Of a DNA stretch of 5,108 nt, positions 1-5,108 are shown piece by piece. The position numbers and the translations under genes are program-made. The stretch covers positions 1-5,108 of the forward strand of contig JAGBXH010000241.1 in assembly GCA_017629395.1 (NCBI GenBank), written 5' to 3'. Position 1 is the first letter of the stretch. Each line of letters opens with the position of its first letter. The DNA is from Clostridia bacterium. GTDB taxonomy: Bacteria; Bacillota; Clostridia; Oscillospirales; CAG-272. Below the pieces are notes generated by a model that searched no databases, was not told the DNA's origin, and saw nothing but the letters and a program-made list of their open reading frames with translations.

Positions 1-1490
1 CCCGCAGAGATATTCTCCACGCTCACGCCTTCCTTTTGCGCTTGCTTGACCGAGCTGTTCATAAACACGGTGCAGCGCGAGCCAAGGTCCACGGGCTTTT
101 GCCCGAACAAGCCAAGGTTAGCAAACTCGTCAATGGGATATCCCATGGCGTTTGCAAAGGTCTGCAGGAAAGAGCCGCAGCCCGAAGAGCAAGCCTCGTT
201 CAAGAAAATATTATCAATCGCACCGCCGCGGATCTTAAAGCACTTCATGTCCTGACCGCCGATGTCAATGATAAACTCCACGTCAGGCATAAAGTATTTT
301 GCTGCGGTGAAGTGCGCCACGGTTTCCACCACGCCCACGTCAATGCCCAAAGCCGCGCGCATCATGTCCTCACCGTAGCCGGTGACGGCACTTGAAACGA
401 TCTTGACCTTGGGGTATTTTTCATACATCTCAATCAGCGTATTCTTGACCACGTCAATGGGCTTACCCTGATTGGACTGGTACTTGGAAAAGATGATCGA
501 GCCCTCGGCGTCGGTCAGCACTACCTTGAGCGTGGTAGAGCCCGAGTCGATGCCGAGATACGCATCCCCCTCGTATGCCTCACCCTCGCGGCGAGGCACG
601 CTGTTTTTTTCATGGCGCGCCATGAATGCGTCATACTCTTCCCTGTTTGCAAACAGCGGCTTGAGCGCAGACTCGGTCAGCGAATCCGCCTGCATACCGA
701 TGATCTCGTACGCCTTGGCAAGGTCTACCTTTTCCTCTGCATAGTATGCAGCACCAAGGGCGACGAACACCAAGGAATCCTCGGGGCAGGTGCCCGTGCA
801 ACCCAAGGTCTTGTCAAATGCGCGACGCAGCTCGGAAAGGAAGGTCAAAGGACCACCCAAGTATACCACGTTGCCCTCAATGGGATGCCCCTGCGCAAGA
901 CCCGTGATGGTCTGGTTGACAATGGCGTAGAAAATACTTGCCGAAATGTCCTCTTTTCTTGCGCCCTGATTTAAGAGGGGCTGAATATCGGTCTTGGCAA
1001 ACACACCGCAGCGCGACGCGATGGAGTAGATCTTCTCATACCTCTTGGCAAGCTCGTTCATCTCGCCCGTGTCGATCTGCATCAGCGTTGCCATCTGATC
1101 GGCAAACGCACCCGTGCCACCGGCGCAGGTACCGTTCATACGCACCTCCAGATTGCCCTTGAGGAACAAAATCTTTGCATCCTCACCGCCCAGCTCAATG
1201 ACTACGTCGGTATCGGGCAAGCGGTGGCTGATGGCAACCTTGGTGGCATAGACCTCCTGCACGAACGGCACGCCCGCGCGCTCGGCAAGTCCCATGCCCG
1301 CAGAGCCCGAAACGGCGCAAACCACGGGCTCGGTAATATTGAATTTTTCAATCAAACCCTTGATGACCTCACGGGTCTTCTCCTTGATCATGGCGTAATG
1401 GCGCTCATAGCTCTTATAGAGAAGATTCCCGTTATCATCCAGCACGACGCACTTGATGGTGGTCGAGCCAATGTCAATGCCTATTCTCAT
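1..1490 (-). CDS. Tandem double-ASKHA 2-hydroxyacyl-CoA dehydratase activator-type ATPase (BadF/BadG/BcrA/BcrD family), 3' end cut by window
   Basis: Seen: an open frame from ATG at 1490 running off the left edge, 496 complete residues, no stop. Two homologous ATPase domains follow each other. Domain 1 (about 1-255) has the phosphate-binding motif GIDIGSTT (4-11), the LGGED motif (100-104), NGTCAGGTG with Cys122, and SRCGVF with Cys161. Domain 2 (about 310-496+) repeats this: GIDSGSTT (313-320), IGGQD (410-414), NEACSSGCGSF with Cys434 and Cys438, and SRCTVF with Cys473. Known of the family: HgdC/BadF activators are homodimers that hold one [4Fe-4S] cluster through two cysteines per subunit and use ATP to push low-potential electrons into a partner dehydratase or reductase. 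Both cysteine positions are kept in both halves, so each half could supply one side of a cluster within one chain. Inference: this is the N-terminal part of the very long (about 1,400-residue) clostridial type that carries further dehydratase-like domains, which includes the plasmalogen protein PlsA. It is the second gene of an operon, 11 bases after the A-T-R reductase stop. Family is confident; the specific substrate is not. Confidence 0.93.
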   Translation of the reverse strand, partial: MRIGIDIGSTTIKCVVLDDNGNLLYKSYERHYAMIKEKTREVIKGLIEKFNITEPVVCAVSGSAGMGLAERAGVPFVQEVYATKVAISHRLPDTDVVIELGGEDAKILFLKGNLEVRMNGTCAGGTGAFADQMATLMQIDTGEMNELAKRYEKIYSIASRCGVFAKTDIQPLLNQGARKEDISASIFYAIVNQTITGLAQGHPIEGNVVYLGGPLTFLSELRRAFDKTLGCTGTCPEDSLVFVALGAAYYAEEKVDLAKAYEIIGMQADSLTESALKPLFANREEYDAFMARHEKNSVPRREGEAYEGDAYLGIDSGSTTLKVVLTDAEGSIIFSKYQSNQGKPIDVVKNTLIEMYEKYPKVKIVSSAVTGYGEDMMRAALGIDVGVVETVAHFTAAKYFMPDVEFIIDIGGQDMKCFKIRGGAIDNIFLNEACSSGCGSFLQTFANAMGYPIDEFANLGLFGQKPVDLGSRCTVFMNSSVKQAQKEGVSVENISA

Positions 1491-1498
1491 ATGATGCT

Positions 1499-1503
1499 TC
1501 CTT
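1499..1503 (-). promoter_or_regulatory. Ribosome binding site of the activator gene, overlapping the upstream stop codon
   Basis: On the minus strand AAGGA lies 8 bases before the ATG at 1490. Its first two bases are the last two bases of the TAA stop of the A-T-R gene (1502-1504). This arrangement suggests translational coupling of the two proteins and supports the ATG at 1490 as the start. Confidence 0.8.
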
Positions 1504-4450
1504 ATTTGATCTTATTGATGTAGCTCAGATAGCGCAGCGTGATCTTGGACCACTTGAAGTCCAGCTTGCGCAGCTCCTCTACGGTAAACTCGTTGCTGAT
1601 GGGCACGTTTGCAGAGGACGATGCAATGGCGTGATAGAACGACAGCACCGCAACCTCGCGGTCCGAGATGAGCTCCTTGAGCGATTTTTCAAAAATATCA
1701 TTCGACACCTGCTTGATGCTGCGGAACAGCTTTCTGGACAGCGTGTCAATGGTGAATATATGGGGGTGATACAGATTGTAGATGTTGTTGACGCGGTCAT
1801 GCAACGCAAGACACACGTAAGCGTCGGCGCACTCGTCCACGGGCGTAAAGTCAATGGGATAGTCCGCGATCTCCTTGCTGTACATACGAACCTTCATCAG
1901 TCCGCGATAGCGACCGATAAAGCCGTTATCCTTGGCGTTCTTCTGGAACTTACCGTCCTTCATTCTCCAAGTCAGGTTACCGATACGGAAAATATTCGCC
2001 TTCAGCCCCTGCTCTCTTGCCATCAGCACGCGTTCCTCTGCCTGATATTTGGAGTGGATGTACACGTTTTGCGCGTGCTCCTGTCCGATATCCAGGCTGA
2101 ATTCGTCAAAGACGGCGTCGGGATTGCGCTGCGCAACAGTGCCCGCACCGTGCACGCTTGCCGTGGAGGTGTGCTGCAAAATCGCGCCTGCCGCAAAGCA
2201 GAAATCGATCACGTTCTGCGTGCCCTGCACGTTGGTGCGCTCAAAGTCCTCGTAATTGCCCGCATGATTGACGTTAGCGGCAGTATGAATGACCATATCC
2301 ACCTTCTCCGCCAGGTGCAGATACGACTTTTCTTCCAATCCCAGCATAGGCTGCGAGATATCACCGATCTTGACCTTATAGGTAAAGTATTCATGCTCTG
2401 CGGGGAAATAGTATTTCAAAACGTCCTTGAGCTTTTCCTCGTCGCGCACAAGGCAGATGACGTGCATCTTGCGGCGCAGAAGCTCACGCAGAATGTGCGA
2501 GCCCAGATATCCCGTCGCACCCGTCAGCAGAACGTACTTGATGTCCTGTGTGTAAGTCAGATTGGAATTGTGGCGGATCAGCTCGTTGATATCAATGTGT
2601 CCGTCCTTCCCTGCAGACTCGTCCTTGGTGTGCAGCAGCACCTGCTCCAGCATCTCGGGGGTGGGGTTGTCATAGATCATCTGTGCAGGAATACCGATCA
2701 GCGCGCCTACCTCCAAAGCACCAAGGCTGTCACCGCCAAGATCAAAGAAATCATCGCGGATACCAATGTCTTTACAGCCCAATATCTTTTCAAAGGCTGC
2801 CACGATCTTGATCTGCTCGGGCGTGGTGGGATCAATGTGCTCCACCGTCTTTTTGCACACCGTATCCTTGATCATGATAAGTGCTTCCTTGCGCTTGATC
2901 TTCAGCGAGGTGGTCTTGGGGAATTCTCTTGCGATAAAGTCGTACGCCACGATCCGCTTATAGGGCGCTGCGTCGTTGTTATATTTCTTGATGCCGTGCT
3001 TGATCTCCTTGATCACACAGCTGTTGTTGATATCCGTCGGCTGAATGGCTGCACACAGCTTTCCCTTGCTCTCGTAGACCATGACGTCCTTAACGCCGGG
3101 GATCATAGCAAGATAGGACTCGATCTCCTCGGGATAAATGTTCTTGCCGTTGTCCAGAATGATCAGATTTTTGGATCTGCCCGTAATGTACAGATATCCG
3201 TCCTTGTCAAAGTATCCAAGGTCGCCCGTGTACATCCAGCCGTCCGCCGTAATCGCCTCGCGCGTTGCCTGCTCGTTTTTGTAGTAGCCCAGCATCACGC
3301 CGTCACCCTTGACCATGATCTCACCGTTCTCGATCTTAACATCCATATAGGATACGGGCTTGCCCACCGAGCCAAAGCGGTTAATGCCGGGATAGTTCGC
3401 CGAGATCAGCGGCGCACATTCGGTCATACCGTAGCCCTGGAACATACTCACGCCAAACTCCTCAAAGGTTTCGGCAATCTCACTTCTCAGCGCAGCACCG
3501 CCCACGATCACGCGGCACAAATTGCCGCCGAATTTGGAAAGCAGGCTCTTGTACAGCGTGCGGCGTGCATCAATACCCAAATAGCGCAGCAGCTTGTTGA
3601 GCTTTTTGGCAAGCCCTACCTTGCGTCTGGCAGCGCCCGAAGAAATTCCCTCCTTGACCTTCTTGTAAAACACCTCTGCAATGGCAGGCACGATCAGAAT
3701 TACGGCAGGCTTGTAGCGCTTCAGATTGGCTACAATGTTTTCCAGCTTGTCGTTAATGCAAACGGTCGCACCGCAGTACAGCACGCCCAGATTGTCCACC
3801 GTCAGCTCAAAGGTATGGTGAATGGGCAGCACAGACATGACCACGGGGTACTTCAAGCCCTTGCCGTAGTTCATTCTGTAAATATCACAAATGTTGTTCA
3901 CAATATTGCGCTGGCTGAGCATAACGCCCTTGCTGACACCCGTCGTACCTGAGGTGAAAAGGATCTCCGCCATGGCGTCGGGATCGATCTTGGGCAGAGC
4001 GACCTGCTCAGTGGCAAGGATCTCGGTATATCTTGCGCTTGCAAAATTGATGATATCACAAACACCGTTGTCAGCGCGCTCGATCGCTCCCGCCATAGGC
4101 GCAAACTCACCCGACAAAAATACCACGTCCACGTCTCCCATGCAGAGCAGTCCCAGCATTTCGTCCGTGGTCAGCATCTTGTCAATGGGCACAACTACGT
4201 TTCCGCTGCAGGCAATACCAAGAAAGGTCACCACCCACTCGTAGCTCGTGCCGCCAATGATGGCAACGTGTCTTCTCTCCCAGCCGCGGTTCACCAGCCA
4301 GGAGGCAACGGCAAAAATATCCCTTGCAAACTGTTTATACGTTTTTCTGACGATCTTATCGTCCTTGATGTATCTGTAAGCGTCCCTGTAGGCATATGCA
4401 GTCGCAATGTCGTTGACGTATTCCTGCAGATCCGTAAGCGTTTTTTTCAC
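1502..4450 (-). CDS. Adenylation-carrier-thioester reductase (A-T-R) protein, probable fatty acid reductase
   Basis: Predicted to activate a carboxylic acid with ATP, load it on a phosphopantetheine arm and release it reductively as aldehyde (or alcohol) with NAD(P)H, in the cytoplasm. Residues are counted from GTG 4450 (982 aa). The adenylation domain (about 1-530) shows TSGTTGVSKG (166-175), IHHTFE (210-215), GYGMTEC (339-345), YTGD (407-410), GRSKNLI (424-430) and the late lysine motif PKTTSLKIKR (511-520, Lys517). The carrier domain (about 540-610) has DDFFDLGGDSLG with attachment Ser575. The reductase domain (about 638-982) has the nucleotide loop GATGYLG (644-650), Arg669 in LVRDE, an STAS motif (762-765) and the catalytic YxxxK pair Tyr797/Lys801. 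The adenylation domain resembles long-chain acyl-CoA synthetases and carboxylic acid reductases, not amino-acid-selecting NRPS modules, and there is no condensation domain; hence a fatty acid is the likeliest substrate (inference). The GTG start has AGGAG 8 bases upstream; an in-frame ATG at 4489 has no ribosome site and lies about 8 bases from the predicted transcription start. All key residues are present, so the enzyme should be active. First gene of an operon with the activator. Confidence 0.92.
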   Translation of the reverse strand: MKKTLTDLQEYVNDIATAYAYRDAYRYIKDDKIVRKTYKQFARDIFAVASWLVNRGWERRHVAIIGGTSYEWVVTFLGIACSGNVVVPIDKMLTTDEMLGLLCMGDVDVVFLSGEFAPMAGAIERADNGVCDIINFASARYTEILATEQVALPKIDPDAMAEILFTSGTTGVSKGVMLSQRNIVNNICDIYRMNYGKGLKYPVVMSVLPIHHTFELTVDNLGVLYCGATVCINDKLENIVANLKRYKPAVILIVPAIAEVFYKKVKEGISSGAARRKVGLAKKLNKLLRYLGIDARRTLYKSLLSKFGGNLCRVIVGGAALRSEIAETFEEFGVSMFQGYGMTECAPLISANYPGINRFGSVGKPVSYMDVKIENGEIMVKGDGVMLGYYKNEQATREAITADGWMYTGDLGYFDKDGYLYITGRSKNLIILDNGKNIYPEEIESYLAMIPGVKDVMVYESKGKLCAAIQPTDINNSCVIKEIKHGIKKYNNDAAPYKRIVAYDFIAREFPKTTSLKIKRKEALIMIKDTVCKKTVEHIDPTTPEQIKIVAAFEKILGCKDIGIRDDFFDLGGDSLGALEVGALIGIPAQMIYDNPTPEMLEQVLLHTKDESAGKDGHIDINELIRHNSNLTYTQDIKYVLLTGATGYLGSHILRELLRRKMHVICLVRDEEKLKDVLKYYFPAEHEYFTYKVKIGDISQPMLGLEEKSYLHLAEKVDMVIHTAANVNHAGNYEDFERTNVQGTQNVIDFCFAAGAILQHTSTASVHGAGTVAQRNPDAVFDEFSLDIGQEHAQNVYIHSKYQAEERVLMAREQGLKANIFRIGNLTWRMKDGKFQKNAKDNGFIGRYRGLMKVRMYSKEIADYPIDFTPVDECADAYVCLALHDRVNNIYNLYHPHIFTIDTLSRKLFRSIKQVSNDIFEKSLKELISDREVAVLSFYHAIASSSANVPISNEFTVEELRKLDFKWSKITLRYLSYINKIK

Positions 4451-4458
4451 AATCTTAA

Positions 4459-4463
4459 CTCCT
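4459..4463 (-). promoter_or_regulatory. Ribosome binding site fixing the GTG start of the A-T-R gene
   Basis: AGGAG on the minus strand stands 8 bases before GTG at 4450. The upstream in-frame ATG at 4489 is preceded by GTTGGTTATGT, which contains no such site. This decides the start and shortens the protein by 13 residues relative to the longest open frame. Confidence 0.85.
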
Positions 4464-4504
4464 ATTTCAGCATCAAAACGTTCGGGCATACATAACCAAC
4501 TTAC

Positions 4505-4533
4505 ATTATACTATAATTTGTGCCGTTTGCCAA
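4505..4533 (-). promoter_or_regulatory. Sigma-A/sigma-70 type promoter of the A-T-R/activator operon
   Basis: Reading the minus strand, TTGGCA (4533-4528, one mismatch to TTGACA) is followed after exactly 17 bases by a perfect TATAAT (4510-4505). Transcription should begin near 4497-4500, giving a leader of about 48 bases before the GTG start. The region just upstream is A/T-rich, including runs of T, and could act as an UP element. No second promoter or terminator is visible between the two downstream genes. Confidence 0.87.
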
Positions 4534-4540
4534 GATGTAT

Positions 4541-4560
4541 TTTTGAAAAAATCGTCAAAA
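4541..4560. repeat. Short inverted repeat just upstream of the -35 box
   Basis: TTTTGA (4541-4546) and TCAAAA (4555-4560) form a 6-base inverted repeat with an 8-base spacer, 7 bases upstream of the -35 hexamer. It could be a regulator site or simply A/T-rich UP-element sequence. The spacing does not match the compact TTTGA/TCAAA site that I recall for the fatty-acid regulator FabT, so no regulator is named. Confidence 0.25.
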
Positions 4561-4621
4561 TTTTATGTACATTTATGCAAAGACAGGAAAACCTTTTTGC
4601 AATATGAGATAGTCACGCAGA

Positions 4622-4643
4622 ATATGTAACATTTGTAACATAT
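4622..4643. repeat. Direct and inverted repeat in the intergenic region, candidate operator
   Basis: TGTAACA occurs twice (4625-4631 and 4634-4640) with a 9-base period, and the whole unit is flanked by the inverted pair ATATGT (4622-4627) and ACATAT (4638-4643). It lies about 90 bases upstream of the operon -35 box and about 17 bases beyond the T-run of the preceding terminator, so if functional it would act on the A-T-R operon. Regulator unknown. Confidence 0.35.
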
Positions 4644-4659
4644 CAACCACCTGCACAAC

Positions 4660-4702
4660 AAAAAAACAGACAGCGACCGTTGGCGTACAGTTACTGTCTG
4701 TT
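4660..4702 (-). terminator. Rho-independent terminator of the sigma-R4/alpha-CTD gene
   Basis: On the minus strand ACAGACAG (4701-4694) pairs perfectly with CTGTCTGT (4673-4666). The pairing continues inward for about seven further positions, with G-T pairs and one A-C mismatch, to a loop of about six bases. A run of seven T follows (4666-4660). The hairpin starts 5 bases after the TAA at 4707. The plus strand lacks a T-run after the hairpin, so termination is expected only for the minus-strand gene. It insulates the A-T-R operon from read-through. Confidence 0.9.
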
Positions 4703-4706
4703 ATCA

Positions 4707-5108
4707 TTATGAGATTTGTCGGCTGGGCAAGGGCAGATATTTGGACCACGCCGAATCGGTTGCCCCAATTCGCTCCAAAGCCTGCGCAACCTCGATCATA
4801 GACTGCTTTCCGAGATTTCGGATAGCTGCAATATCCTTTTCCTTAAGAATCAAAAGATCCGAAACCAGATCATATCCTTTTTTCTTAAGCGAATTCAAGG
4901 AACGGGCAGATAAACCGAGCTCCTCCAGCGGTGTTTTCGCATCAAACTCACCGGCATCTTGGGGCTTGCGGCAAGCAAGCTGTGCGTGCCCCGCTCTTCC
5001 GTATCGGATATAGTCCAGATACGAAGGCGCAAGCAGCGCGGAAAGCGCGTGCTGCTCGATCACGCGAATGCGCTCTGCCGATAAATCCAGCGCATCGCCG
5101 ATTTCGCG
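4707..5108 (-). CDS. Sigma-70 region 4-like HTH joined to an RNA polymerase alpha C-terminal domain; 5' end outside window
   Basis: The frame is open from the right edge to TAA at 4707-4709, giving 133 visible residues. Residues 1-35 match sigma-70 region 4.2: EIGDALDLSAERIRVIEQ followed by HALSALLAPS. Against E. coli sigma-70 the -35 contacts Glu585 and Arg588 are kept (Glu12, Arg15), while Arg584 is replaced by Ala11. A linker of about 23 residues leads to an alpha-CTD-like domain (about 59-115): LEELGLSARSLNSLKKKG and IRNLGKQSMIEV. The UP-element contacts of E. coli alpha (Arg265, Asn268, Gly296, Ser299) have counterparts Arg69, Asn72, Gly100 and Ser103; Lys298 is replaced by Gln102. Inference: a DNA-binding transcription factor or atypical sigma-like protein. 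Whether it has sigma regions 2 and 3 cannot be seen. A GTG at 5063 could start a 118-residue protein, but it has no ribosome site and would cut the recognition helix, so I treat the gene as truncated by the window. It has its own terminator and is not part of the downstream operon. Confidence 0.85.
   Translation of the reverse strand, partial: REIGDALDLSAERIRVIEQHALSALLAPSYLDYIRYGRAGHAQLACRKPQDAGEFDAKTPLEELGLSARSLNSLKKKGYDLVSDLLILKEKDIAAIRNLGKQSMIEVAQALERIGATDSAWSKYLPLPSRQIS

Noticed and set aside
36..1523. Several plus-strand open frames of 65-120 codons opposite the activator gene
   Set aside because: The larger ones (36-395, 612-974, 1224-1523) lie on the same codon boundaries as the minus-strand gene and are its shadows; none has a recognisable domain.
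1631..3952. 773-codon open frame on the plus strand, antisense to the A-T-R gene
   Set aside because: Its codons are exact reverse complements of the A-T-R codons (same codon boundaries). It stays open because the sense gene rarely uses TTA, CTA and TCA there. It has no recognisable domain, and the sense frame has full catalytic motifs.
4551..4560. TTTTGACGAT on the minus strand as a second -35 box
   Set aside because: No -10-like hexamer lies at 16-18 bases from it, while the TTGGCA/TATAAT pair nearby is near-consensus.
4576..4601. TGCAAA / TTTGCA inverted repeat with a 14-base spacer
   Set aside because: The arms are only 6 bases in A/T-rich sequence, there is no T-run to make a terminator, and it is easily expected by chance.
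4490..4659. Possible small gene or structured RNA in the intergenic gap
   Set aside because: Only very short frames without ribosome sites are present, and I saw no riboswitch or tRNA-like structure; the region is explained by promoter and candidate operator elements.
5061..5063. GTG as the start of a complete 118-residue alpha-CTD protein
   Set aside because: The frame continues upstream to the window edge with clear sigma region 4.2 similarity, and there is no ribosome binding site before this GTG.
1..5108. CRISPR array, transposon ends, tRNA or rRNA genes
   Set aside because: No regularly spaced repeats, transposase motifs, terminal inverted repeats or conserved RNA signatures were seen.

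Overview
The window carries three genes, all on the minus strand, and looks like DNA from a strictly anaerobic, Gram-positive Clostridia-type bacterium, probably a gut lineage. The basis is: a large two-domain activator of the oxygen-sensitive 2-hydroxyacyl-CoA dehydratase/benzoyl-CoA reductase class; clear AGGAG-type ribosome binding sites; a near-consensus housekeeping promoter (TTGGCA-17-TATAAT); a GTG start; and moderate-GC genes with an AT-rich intergenic gap. The genus cannot be fixed from this sequence.

Layout, in the direction of transcription (right to left). At the right edge (4707-5108) is the 3' part of a gene whose visible product joins a sigma-70 region 4.2-like helix-turn-helix to an RNA polymerase alpha C-terminal domain. 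It ends at an intrinsic terminator (4660-4702). An AT-rich gap of about 200 bases follows. It holds a direct/inverted repeat that could be an operator (4622-4643), a weaker inverted repeat (4541-4560) and a strong promoter (4505-4533). That promoter drives a 982-residue three-domain protein (1502-4450): fatty-acyl adenylation domain, phosphopantetheine carrier domain and NAD(P)H thioester reductase domain (A-T-R). It is predicted to reduce a carboxylic acid, most likely a fatty acid, to an aldehyde or alcohol. Only 11 bases separate its stop from the next gene (1-1490, running off the left edge), which encodes a protein with two tandem BadF/HgdC-type ASKHA ATPase domains. The ribosome binding site of the second gene overlaps the stop of the first, so the two form a tightly coupled operon.

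The pairing of a fatty-acid reductase with a double-ATPase dehydratase-activator protein is the most interesting feature. Large proteins with this double-ATPase N-terminus include the clostridial plasmalogen synthesis protein PlsA, and an A-T-R-containing enzyme (ElbD) makes ether lipids in Myxococcus. The inferred role of the operon is therefore anaerobic ether-lipid or plasmalogen formation. The decisive C-terminal part of the activator protein lies outside the window.
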